Part shown: positions 43,702-51,436 of the stretch, piece after piece
Numbering within the stretch: position 1 is the first letter of the stretch
Layout of the letters: each line of letters opens with the position of its first letter
Source of the DNA: Flavilitoribacter nigricans DSM 23189 = NBRC 102662
GTDB taxonomy: Bacteria > Bacteroidota > Bacteroidia > Chitinophagales > Saprospiraceae
DNA length: 64,000 nucleotides
NCBI RefSeq assembly: GCF_002646595.1
Contig: NZ_PDUD01000002.1
Coordinates: 62,001 to 126,000 of the forward strand
Direction: 5' to 3'
The notes under the pieces: generated by a model
Told to the model about the DNA's origin: nothing
What the model saw: only the letters and a program-made list of their open reading frames with translations
Database searches by the model: none
Position numbers and translations under genes: made by a program

Positions 43702-44589
43702 TTGGAAAATTTCAGTCGATATTTCATCATCAGTGAATACGATGAGCAGTGGGGTTTATACATCACCACCTGCGGCTCTTCCAATGTGGGGGAAGGCATG
43801 AACTTTCCCGCCGGGGATCATCCCGCCCATCATTCGCTCAACTGGGAACGCGGCCGGGTACTTTCCGAATACCACCTATTCTACCTGACCAAAGGGGACG
43901 GCGTACTGGAAACCCGCGAAAGCGGTGTCACCCATTTTTCGGCCGGCACGGCCGTCATGTTGTTTCCCGAAACCTGGCATCGCTACAAACCGCTTCCGAA
44001 AAGTGAATGGCAGGCCTACTGGGTCGGTTTTCGCGGCCGGATCGCCGAACATCTGCTTACCCGTCTGGGCGTTTCCCGGCAACAACCGCTTTTGTCCGTT
44101 GGTCAGCAGGTACCGCTGATCCACTGTTTTATGGAAATGATCGAGACCAGCCGGGCCGAGTTTACCGGTTACCAGCAGGTACTGGCCGGCGAAGTGACCA
44201 AATTACTGGGCTGGCTGCACGCCATCCAACGCCGGGATTCCTTTTCGGACAGCAACATCGATCAGCTGATGCAACGCGCCAAGCTGCTCATCCTTAACAG
44301 TTCCCACAAGACTTCCATAGAAAGCGTTGCGGAAACCCTGCACATGAGTTATTCCAAATTCCGAAAAGTGTTTTGTGAATATACCGGGATGCCTCCACGG
44401 CAGTATCAGCTCCAGCTCCGCATCCAGAAAGCCATCCTTTTGTTACAGGACGAGCACCGGCCTATTAAAGAGATCGCTCTGGAAACCGGTTTCGAATCCC
44501 CCTACTACTTTTCCCGCTTCTTCAAAAAGAAGACCGGCTATTCTCCCCGGGCCTATCGCCAACAATTATGGGATCGGCGAAAAGCCTGA
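43702..44589 (+). CDS. AraC-family transcriptional regulator with cupin sensor domain
   Basis: A 295-residue regulator. No in-frame ATG occurs until 43798, which would cut into the cupin; TTG at 43702 (LENFSRYFIISEYDEQWG) keeps the conserved N-terminus, so a TTG start is proposed. The N-terminal cupin (about 1-165) has the sugar-sensing profile LSEYHLFYLTKGDGVLETRE and FPETWHRYKP. Two HTH motifs follow: SIESVAETLHMSYSKFRKVF and PIKEIALETGFESPYYFSRFFKKKTG, the second matching the AraC consensus closely. It is divergent from the isomerase operon with a 135-bp gap, so it most likely activates that operon on sensing the imported sugar or its product. Confidence 0.88.
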   Translation: MENFSRYFIISEYDEQWGLYITTCGSSNVGEGMNFPAGDHPAHHSLNWERGRVLSEYHLFYLTKGDGVLETRESGVTHFSAGTAVMLFPETWHRYKPLPKSEWQAYWVGFRGRIAEHLLTRLGVSRQQPLLSVGQQVPLIHCFMEMIETSRAEFTGYQQVLAGEVTKLLGWLHAIQRRDSFSDSNIDQLMQRAKLLILNSSHKTSIESVAETLHMSYSKFRKVFCEYTGMPPRQYQLQLRIQKAILLLQDEHRPIKEIALETGFESPYYFSRFFKKKTGYSPRAYRQQLWDRRKA

Positions 44590-44678
44590 TGAGCCATTAC
44601 CGGCCTTCTACTCATTATCTGGATTAATGATGAATTTGCATTTTTTGACTACAGCAGGTCCGTAATAACGGGCTCTTA

Positions 44679-44734
44679 GCAAATGTAAAAAACTGTTTTT
44701 CAGTTTAAAATGGAATTATTGACAGAACATTTGC
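44679..44734. terminator. Possible terminator between convergent araC and sulfatase-GH78 genes
   Basis: gcaaatgt (44679-44686) pairs with acatttgc (44727-44734), with an internal aaactg-ttttt-cagttt hairpin, followed by actttttg on the plus strand. AT-rich, so only moderately stable. Confidence 0.4.
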
Positions 44735-44751
44735 ACTTTTTGATATTCATA

Positions 44752-47700
44752 TCAGAATGAATTGATCCGCAGTTCTATCTGGTTCACGCCCGGCTCCAGC
44801 CGGATGGAACCGAAAGCCAGATTGACCGGTTCCCCGTTGAGCAGTACCGCATCGTTCGGATTGGCCTGCAGCACCAGATTCGCAAAAGTATTGCCCGGCA
44901 AAGTGATCTCGTAGCGCTGTACCCGGTTGTTTACCCGCGTATAGGTTCCCTCAATAGTGCCGCGGATCGTCGGTACCGTGATGGCGCTTTGATTCAGATC
45001 ACCCAATTGTGGTTGAATGCGGACAATACCGAAGCCCGGTGTTTCCGGCCGCACGCCCCACAGATAACGCGGAATGATGTTGGCCGGTGCTGCACCCCAG
45101 GCGTGGTTCCAGTCCAGATTGGGCTTGTAACGAATGTCCCAGGCTTCGAGGGTCACCGTAGACCCGGCCTGGATCATATTCCACCAACTGCGATCATCGG
45201 TGGCGCGCATCAGGTCCAGCGCGTACTGACCGGCTCCGGCGCGGTACAGGCCTTCCAGCAGATACTGGGAGCCGTACACACTGCAGCCCATACCGCGGGT
45301 CTTGACGTAATCCACGACCGACTGGACATAAGGCTCGGGAACGATCCCAAAGGCCAGCGGCATCATATTGGAGTGAATAGAGCCGTGCGCAGAGCCTTCT
45401 CCGTCCACATACATGCCCTTTTCCGGATCGAATAGTTTATCGTTGATCACTCGTTTCACCTGGGCGGCCATGTATTCGAAATACAATTGCTCGTCCGGCT
45501 TATTCAGCAGGGCCGCGAACTCGGCCATGATCCGCATATTCTCGTAGAAAAAGCTGTTGACGACCGTATTGATGGGCAACATCTCATGGCCGTCCCGTTC
45601 TCCTTCGGGCGTAGAGAGTTTCCAGCCGGTGTCCTTTTGGGCCGGCGGCCAGTCGACGATATCGCGTAGGCGGTTGGACACATCGGCAAAGCCCAGCTTA
45701 CCCATATATTCATCCGTCACCTTATCCGAAAAAGAGCTGATCAGTCCGTCTTCCCGGGCCAGTTCCATCAGGCTTTTGTGCTTTAGTTCGTCGTAGTACT
45801 TAGCGATGAGTTCGGTATCACCGGTATATTGATAATCCTGGTAGAAGAGCAGGGCGGTATGCAGCAGCCATTCCGTCGGCCAGGTGGGATGCTCCATAAA
45901 ATACTCGATGGTCTGCTTGCCGATGGCGTATTCCCGGTCGGTGCCGTAATGCCCCAGTTGGTTGATGTAGGCATCGGCCTCGTAGGGGATGCGTTCGCGG
46001 TCGCCGTCCACGTACAAACCGGCGAATGAGGTCATCTTGATACTGTATTTGCAGAGATCCCAGATCTGGTTGAGCAGGGTATCCGAACTCTGAAACCGGC
46101 TTTCATCTTCGTCAAAATAATAGAAATAAGCCTCCTGACGCAGATCGTCCGCCCCGATCTCCGTTGCCGCCCGCTCGATCTCGGCATAACGGAAGGGCAT
46201 GATCACTCCGAATGAGTCGGGCAGCAGTACGGCCGCTCCACTGGTATTGCGTTCGACGGGGACCAGTTCCACCCGGTATTCCTTTTGGGACGGGCTCACG
46301 GCCATTTTCACTTCCTGGTAGCGGATGGTACCGCCGGGTTTGGGATCGATCCGGCCGTTTTCGAGCTTTTCCCCCAGGCGTATGACCAGGGTGTCTGATT
46401 TCGGAGCGCGGTAGTTCAGGCGCAGGGTACCGAAGGCGGCCTTGCCGAAATCGACAAAATAGCTACCCCGGCCCGTTTCCGTTACGGCTACCGGCGCCAG
46501 ATGTTCTTCTTCAAACCAATTCCCGCTGGAGATCATCCCCTGAAAATTGCCGGTGGTAAAGGATTGGGGTTCGGCGTATTCGGAAGTCCGGTTCGTCTGA
46601 TCCCAGATACGGACCGTCCAGTAGTAGGTGGTATTGGGTTGCAAAGCCGTTCCGCCGTGACTCACATTCACCGAGGCGTTGGAACGCACCTGCTGGCTGT
46701 TCCAGACATCGCCCTGCCGTTGATCGATCTTTTCGCGGGAGGAAGCCACCAGGATCTGGTAAGCCGATTGCGCGCCGGCAGCGGCCGGCAAGATCCAGCC
46801 GTATTCCGGTTCCGGATCATTGATGGTGGTGTAGGCCGGGTCCCGGATGTACTCTACAGTCAATCCGGTCGGCGTACCCGAATAGGGATCGGCGTAGCGG
46901 TCGATCAGGTTTTCCAGCTGATCCCGCATTTCATTTAGTTTGGCCCGGTGTGTTGGGTCAGCGGCCAGGTTGTTGATCTCTTTCCGGTCTTTGCTGAGAT
47001 CGTAAAGTTCTTCACTGCTGCGATCGTTTACGTAACGGAAATACTTCCAGTCGTCCGTCCGAATGCCTTCACTGGGCGGAATATTCGCAAACTCCCAGAG
47101 GTGCTCGGTGAGAATGGCGTCCCGGTCCAGTCCGCGGGCTTTACCCGTCACTACCGGCAGCAGACTTTGTCCCTGCCAACTCGCGGGGCGGTCCACACCG
47201 GCGACATCCAGCATGGTGGCCGGCACGTCTATATTCAGGGCCATATCTTCCACATCGCGGTGCTGCCGTACGCGGGGATCGTACACGATCAGGGGAACGC
47301 GGATGGAATTATCGTACAGCAACCACTTACCCGCCAATTGTCTTTCGCCCAGAAAATAGCCGTTGTCTCCCATCAGGATGATCACGGTATTGTCGGCGAT
47401 GCCTTTCTTTTCCAGTTGGGCCCGGATCTTGCCGATTTCCCGGTCGATCCCGGCAATCATCCGGTGGTAACCTTTTACACTGTGCTGGTATTTTTCCGGC
47501 GTATCGTAGCGCCAATGCCAGCGGGTACGGTTGAAACCCTCCCGTACCGCTGCGGGCAGGGCCTCGAAATAACGATCCTCGCCCAGATCGGGGCCCGGCA
47601 CATCGCCATCGGCCAGCATCGCGTCCTGCTCCGTTTGCCAGAAATACTGATCCGGCGCACTGTCGTGGGCGTGGGGAGCGCTGAAGCTCAGGGAGAGGCA

Positions 47701-48288
47701 AAAGGGGCGATCTCCCGGCGCCTGATCAATAAACTCGAGGGCTTTGGCCCCGGTATAGCGGGTCAGGTGGACCGTATCGCCGTCGAGGGTTTTATAGTAG
47801 TAGCCGCGGTAATCCGGATATCGGTTGTTGCGGTCATAGGATTCGTAGGTATCAAAAAGTTGGTCCAGGCTGCCGTAGTTGACGCCGAATTTCCCGTAAA
47901 ATCCGGTGTAATAACCCGACTCCCGCAGTACCCTCGGGTAGGCCGTTTCCATAAACTCCGGGCGGATGGGCCCGGTTTGGAAATTGTAGAGGTGCGTTCG
48001 TTCGTGCAGACCGGTGAATATACTGGCCCGACTGGCCGCACAGATCGGCGTGGTGACAATGGCCGTTTTGAAGTAGGTGCCGGCTTTCGCCAACTGGTCC
48101 ATCTCCGGGGTCTGGGATAATTTATTGCCCGCGTACCCCAACGCATCGAAGCGCTGGTCATCGGTCAGGATAAAAATGATATTGGGCCGGTCGCCGCTTT
48201 GCCCCTGCAGGGGGTTCAGGCACCAACAGATGAGGCTAAGGGAAAGCAGGCAGGTTGCCCGGTATCGCAAACGCAAAAGGTACAGCAT
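44752..48288 (-). CDS. Bimodular sulfatase-GH78 alpha-L-rhamnosidase
   Basis: A 1178-residue secreted fusion. The start at 48288 opens on a signal peptide (LSLSLICWCLNPLQG|Q); a TTG 42 bases upstream is less likely. Residues about 33-480 are an S1 sulfatase: metal ligands in NIIFILTDDQ, the formylglycine motif C83-A-A-S-R, and MGDNGYFLGERQLAGKW near the C-terminal metal site. The rest is GH78: an N-terminal fibronectin-like part (AYQILVASS, NTTYYWTVRIWD), the alpha/alpha-barrel with DGDRERIPYEADAYINQLG carrying the general acid, and a C-terminal beta domain. One protein could thus remove sulfate and rhamnose from the same residue. Enzymes of this make-up are known from ulvan utilisation in marine flavobacteria. 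It is convergent with the AraC gene. Confidence 0.92.
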   Translation of the reverse strand: MLYLLRLRYRATCLLSLSLICWCLNPLQGQSGDRPNIIFILTDDQRFDALGYAGNKLSQTPEMDQLAKAGTYFKTAIVTTPICAASRASIFTGLHERTHLYNFQTGPIRPEFMETAYPRVLRESGYYTGFYGKFGVNYGSLDQLFDTYESYDRNNRYPDYRGYYYKTLDGDTVHLTRYTGAKALEFIDQAPGDRPFCLSLSFSAPHAHDSAPDQYFWQTEQDAMLADGDVPGPDLGEDRYFEALPAAVREGFNRTRWHWRYDTPEKYQHSVKGYHRMIAGIDREIGKIRAQLEKKGIADNTVIILMGDNGYFLGERQLAGKWLLYDNSIRVPLIVYDPRVRQHRDVEDMALNIDVPATMLDVAGVDRPASWQGQSLLPVVTGKARGLDRDAILTEHLWEFANIPPSEGIRTDDWKYFRYVNDRSSEELYDLSKDRKEINNLAADPTHRAKLNEMRDQLENLIDRYADPYSGTPTGLTVEYIRDPAYTTINDPEPEYGWILPAAAGAQSAYQILVASSREKIDQRQGDVWNSQQVRSNASVNVSHGGTALQPNTTYYWTVRIWDQTNRTSEYAEPQSFTTGNFQGMISSGNWFEEEHLAPVAVTETGRGSYFVDFGKAAFGTLRLNYRAPKSDTLVIRLGEKLENGRIDPKPGGTIRYQEVKMAVSPSQKEYRVELVPVERNTSGAAVLLPDSFGVIMPFRYAEIERAATEIGADDLRQEAYFYYFDEDESRFQSSDTLLNQIWDLCKYSIKMTSFAGLYVDGDRERIPYEADAYINQLGHYGTDREYAIGKQTIEYFMEHPTWPTEWLLHTALLFYQDYQYTGDTELIAKYYDELKHKSLMELAREDGLISSFSDKVTDEYMGKLGFADVSNRLRDIVDWPPAQKDTGWKLSTPEGERDGHEMLPINTVVNSFFYENMRIMAEFAALLNKPDEQLYFEYMAAQVKRVINDKLFDPEKGMYVDGEGSAHGSIHSNMMPLAFGIVPEPYVQSVVDYVKTRGMGCSVYGSQYLLEGLYRAGAGQYALDLMRATDDRSWWNMIQAGSTVTLEAWDIRYKPNLDWNHAWGAAPANIIPRYLWGVRPETPGFGIVRIQPQLGDLNQSAITVPTIRGTIEGTYTRVNNRVQRYEITLPGNTFANLVLQANPNDAVLLNGEPVNLAFGSIRLEPGVNQIELRINSF

Positions 48289-48378
48289 GTTGGATGGTTG
48301 ATTTGAAAGTTTCTGGTCAAGGTCCAGCAATAAGGACGTTTTTCCAGAAGGGTGCCCCTACTGTACCGGAGGGCAGTT

Positions 48379-48530
48379 CCGCTTTAGGTGGAGAACCAAT
48401 AATGGGCAGGCAGTTTTTGAATTGCAATATCAAATTCAATTACAAGGTAAGGGCAGCTGTTTGGTCCAATATTAACCTTATCGCCTGATTTGCGGGGATT
48501 GAAATTGGCAATGCTATTGGCATTGCCATT
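48379..48530. repeat. ~155-bp tandem repeat, copy 1
   Basis: Begins ccgctttaggtgg and ends in alternating attgc(c/t) words. Core words ggtaagggcagctgtttggt and taaccttatcgcctga are identical in copy 2. Contains a ttgaatt...aattcaa hairpin. Confidence 0.9.
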
Positions 48531-48688
48531 CCGCTTTAAGTGGAGTACCAAAAATGGGCAGGCGGTTTTTAAATTTCAATATCAAATTCAATTACAATAG
48601 CAAGGTAAGGGCAGCTGTTTGGTCCAATATTAACCTTATCGCCTGATTTGCGGGGATTGAAATTGCCATTGCTATTGGAATTGCCATT
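48531..48688. repeat. ~155-bp tandem repeat, copy 2
   Basis: Second unit, 158 bp, nearly identical to copy 1 apart from a few substitutions and a 6-base addition (caatag). Ends with the same attgccattgctatt-type microrepeat. Confidence 0.9.
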
Positions 48689-48858
48689 CTGCTTTAAGTG
48701 GAGTACTAAAAATGGGCGGGCAGTTTTTGAATTGCAATGTCAAATTCAATTACAATTGCAAGGTAAGGGCAGCTGTTTGGTCCAATGTTAACCTCATCGC
48801 TTAATTTGGGGTAATTGAAATTGCTATTGCTATTGGAATTGCCATTGCCATTGCCATT
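48689..48858. repeat. ~155-bp tandem repeat, copy 3
   Basis: Third unit, more diverged (ctgctttaagtgg at the start; cgcttaatttgggg instead of cgcctgatttgcgg), with an extended attgcc microrepeat tail reaching 48858. The array ends 38 bases before the stop codon of the TonB-domain protein gene. Confidence 0.85.
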
Positions 48859-48895
48859 TCAACAATCGAATAATTTGCTCCCGGGCAATCCCGTG

Positions 48896-49624
48896 TTAGT
48901 ACTGGTAATAATCACACATCAACAAGTCGGTACCCAGGCTGAGTTCAAATTCCTGGGTGATTGCCATGCCTTGGGCATCTTTCGCCGGCATCCAGTCCGG
49001 CATACTGCAAAGGGCATCGAGTACCATTTTATCCACTCCGGCGTTCTCGGAAGTTTTGACCACGCGCGCATCGGTGATCTGTCCTTTGGGGTCAATGTTG
49101 AATCTCACTTTGGCCAGTTTGACCGGACCGGCGGCGATGCCGGGCACTTTATCCATAACGTTTTTCTGTAGATAGTCCTTCAGCGAGGGCGCGCCTCCGG
49201 GGTATTTGGCTTCAAAGACCGGTACCGGTCGCAGAGAAAAATCCATCTTGCGCGGTGGATTATAACTCAGATTATTTTTCGGGATATACTCCACCTCAAC
49301 GTCGATCCGGCAACCCGCAACGGCCGTTTTCAGGATCTCCAGTTGCCTGGCGGTGAGACGGTCATTTGTACCGGCAGCCTTACGCACCACCCCATCGCAG
49401 TTGGAAGCGACTGCCACCGAGAGGTATTCGGCTACCCAGTCCTCGCGGTACCTGGCGTTGATATCTTTAAGCGTGGCGGCATCCTGCAGGGTATCCAGCG
49501 TGATCAGGAAATAGGGGCCGGCGTAAGGATCGGTGGTCGTTCCCAAAACGTCAAAACCCATTTGCTGGGAAAAACCAGTAACACCAGATAAGCAGCAAAT
49601 CAGAGTAAGCAGTAAATTTTTCAT
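48896..49624 (-). CDS. Periplasmic TonB C-terminal domain protein
   Basis: A 242-residue exported protein: signal peptide 1-20 (TGFS|Q), an unknown middle part with a CDGVV...GCRIDVE cysteine pair, and a TonB_C domain (about 145-235, KDYLQKNVMDKVPG ... AKVRFNIDPKGQITDARVVKTS). The periplasmic TonB fold normally touches the TonB box of outer-membrane receptors, but this protein has no N-terminal membrane anchor or proline-rich spacer, so it cannot transmit energy in the usual way and may be a binding or sensing module. It is divergent from the membrane-bound winged-helix regulator, which may control it. Family of the domain is certain, role not. Confidence 0.82.
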   Translation of the reverse strand: MKNLLLTLICCLSGVTGFSQQMGFDVLGTTTDPYAGPYFLITLDTLQDAATLKDINARYREDWVAEYLSVAVASNCDGVVRKAAGTNDRLTARQLEILKTAVAGCRIDVEVEYIPKNNLSYNPPRKMDFSLRPVPVFEAKYPGGAPSLKDYLQKNVMDKVPGIAAGPVKLAKVRFNIDPKGQITDARVVKTSENAGVDKMVLDALCSMPDWMPAKDAQGMAITQEFELSLGTDLLMCDYYQY

Positions 49625-49746
49625 ACGATGAAGATTTTAAAATTCGGGTACACGGTAAAAGATCAGTGCCGGTCGTTACAGGAATAAGCCAACTACCGAA
49701 CCGGATCGTGATCCAAAGGTAGAGCGGTAGGCCTTTTTATCGTTTT

Positions 49747-49766
49747 AATTAGTGTAAATTAGTGTA
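49747..49766 (+). promoter_or_regulatory. Tandem 10-bp direct repeat, candidate regulator site
   Basis: aattagtgta occurs twice head-to-tail (49747-49756, 49757-49766), then aaaat. OmpR/PhoB-type DNA-binding domains, like that of the adjacent regulator, bind direct repeats about one helical turn apart, so this may be its operator, placed just upstream of its own -33 region and within reach of the divergent gene. Confidence 0.5.
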
Positions 49767-49806
49767 AAATGACCGTTAAACACTTCAAAAGCGCGTCGTA
49801 ATCCAA

Positions 49807-49814
49807 TAGTTTTG
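49807..49814 (+). promoter_or_regulatory. Candidate -7 box of the winged-helix regulator gene
   Basis: TAGTTTTG matches TAnnTTTG and ends 4 bases before the ATG at 49819, implying a leaderless or nearly leaderless transcript. The -33 position has TTC rather than TTG. Confidence 0.45.
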
Positions 49815-49818
49815 CAGT

Positions 49819-50745
49819 ATGATCTTTAGCAATCTTAAACCGGTGTCTACTTTTATCCTCGTTCTGGTGTTCATCGCGTGGCTCCCGTCGATGGCAAATA
49901 GCCGCGATGAGGTGCCAACGGAGGACAAGCGCGTTGAGGCCGCCATGCGGATGATCGGCCATCAACTTTTGCTGTGCCTGGGCGATAAGGAATCCCGGGT
50001 GCTTCCGATCCGGAAGATCGACGAGCGGTACAAGATCTCTTTTGAAAGGGAATTCGGGATGGATCCCGATGATATTGCCAAAGTCATCAACCGGGTAATG
50101 GCGGAAACGCAGACTTCCACCCGCTATCTGGTAGAAGTAGAGCAATGCACCACCGAAGAAGTCGTGCATGTGCTGGTATTCGGCAGTTCTTCCATTCTTC
50201 CGTGTGGCGGGCGGGATCTGCCGGAAGATTGCTACAGCTTTTTCATCACCCTGCTGGATGAACTCGAAGCGGTCGAATCTTCGGAAACGGCAGCATTATC
50301 CTCCGATCATCCATCTTTGGGCCCGCCGGAAACTTCGCCCGGTCCTTTGCGGTCTGCCCTATTAATGGTTCCCATTTTTCTCCTGATCGGTTTCCTCGGC
50401 TATCTGATGCGGAAAAAGGATCCCCTACCATCGGATCCCAACCTGATCCCCATCGGCGCCTCGCAATTCGACAAAAAGAACATGACCCTAACCTTCGACG
50501 GCCAAACCGTGGAACTGTCCAATAAAGAAACGGAACTCCTGCTGCTGCTCCACACGCACGCCAATGAACCAGTGGAAAGAGAGATATTACTACAAAAAGT
50601 CTGGGGCGACGAAGGAGACTACGTGGGCCGCACCCTGGATGTCTTCATTTCCAAACTGCGCAAAAAACTCGAAGCCGATGATCATGTAAAAATCGTCAAC
50701 ATCCGGGCCGTCGGATACAAGCTGATCGTCAATGCTCCGGCATAA
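49819..50745 (+). CDS. Membrane-anchored winged-helix regulator with periplasmic sensor domain
   Basis: A 308-residue one-component regulator. Residues 1-27 form a signal peptide or anchor, 28-178 a periplasmic domain with cysteines at about 53, 110, 129 and 138 that may form disulfides, 179-197 a transmembrane helix followed by RKKD, and 213-306 an OmpR/PhoB-type winged helix (VELSNKETELLLLLHTHANEPV, then YVGRTLDVFISKLRKKLEAD and VRAVGYKL-like VNIRAVGYKLIV). ToxR-like proteins have the same parts in reverse order, with the DNA-binding domain at the N-terminus. Stimulus is expected outside the inner membrane. It is divergent from the TonB-domain gene and has a direct repeat upstream suited to autoregulation. 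Confidence 0.85.
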   Translation: MIFSNLKPVSTFILVLVFIAWLPSMANSRDEVPTEDKRVEAAMRMIGHQLLLCLGDKESRVLPIRKIDERYKISFEREFGMDPDDIAKVINRVMAETQTSTRYLVEVEQCTTEEVVHVLVFGSSSILPCGGRDLPEDCYSFFITLLDELEAVESSETAALSSDHPSLGPPETSPGPLRSALLMVPIFLLIGFLGYLMRKKDPLPSDPNLIPIGASQFDKKNMTLTFDGQTVELSNKETELLLLLHTHANEPVEREILLQKVWGDEGDYVGRTLDVFISKLRKKLEADDHVKIVNIRAVGYKLIVNAPA

Positions 50746-50841
50746 GACCACAAACACCAACACCATAACACCACAATACCGCAACACATTCACACATTCA
50801 CACACTTCCACTTTAACACCTCAACACGTCCCGAGATTGTT

Positions 50842-50849
50842 TATCTTTG
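50842..50849 (+). promoter_or_regulatory. Candidate -7 box of the cupin gene
   Basis: TATCTTTG is an exact TAnnTTTG match 19 bases before the cupin start codon. The upstream sequence is nearly G-free and offers no -33 TTG. Confidence 0.45.
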
Positions 50850-50867
50850 GCCAAAACCAACACCAAC

Positions 50868-51209
50868 ATGGCCGTACTGAAATTTGACGAAGTAGCATTT
50901 GAAGAAGTCCGCCCGGGACTGAAGCGCAAGATCATTCACCTGGACCAACTGATGACCGTCCTGCTGGATTTTACCGACGGCCCCTGGGACGAAGCCGAAC
51001 CGCCCCATTCCCACCCGCACGAACAGACTTCCTATATCGCCGCCGGCGAAGTGATCTTTTACTGTGAAGGCGAACCGGATCAGCACCTGAAAGCGGGTGA
51101 TATGTTCTTTGTCCCTTCCGGGAAAGCCCATTCCATTAAATTGCTAACACCCTACGCCCGGCTGGTGGACAGCTTCACGCCCTTGCGGCAGGATTTCCTG
51201 GCCGGGTAA
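50868..51209 (+). CDS. KdgF-like cupin (uronate linearising protein candidate)
   Basis: A 113-residue single-domain cupin. ATG at 50868 is preferred over an upstream TTG because it leaves a normal cupin start and a promoter box just before it. Metal ligands are in HSHPHEQTSY (two His and Glu) and GKAHSIK. The closing RLVDSFTPLRQDFL matches the typical end of KdgF proteins, which turn 4,5-unsaturated uronates released by polysaccharide lyases into linear ketones. Such activity would suit the heparinase-like lyase 13 kb away. Cupins are diverse, so other metal-dependent roles are possible. It lies 122 bases after the winged-helix gene on the same strand but has its own promoter box. Confidence 0.75.
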   Translation: MAVLKFDEVAFEEVRPGLKRKIIHLDQLMTVLLDFTDGPWDEAEPPHSHPHEQTSYIAAGEVIFYCEGEPDQHLKAGDMFFVPSGKAHSIKLLTPYARLVDSFTPLRQDFLAG

Positions 51210-51436
51210 GGACGTTCCACTTCCCATACCATCCTGATCTTTAACTTTTTAGACACTGGCTGCACACCATAAAGCGGCTTATCGGCCTATGCCCGGACGG
51301 GTTATCGTCATTCGTTCCGGCCAGACTGTTAAAACCCCAAATCCAGGGGTATTTCACCGAACATCACCCACCCTGATTATGTTTAAAAGTTGAAAAAATA
51401 ATTTTATTTAATTCCCTATAAATCAAGAAAATAGTT

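Noticed and set aside
48379-48858. Possible CRISPR array
   Set aside because: Units are 152-170 bp, contiguous and lack unique spacers of constant length; no cas genes are present.
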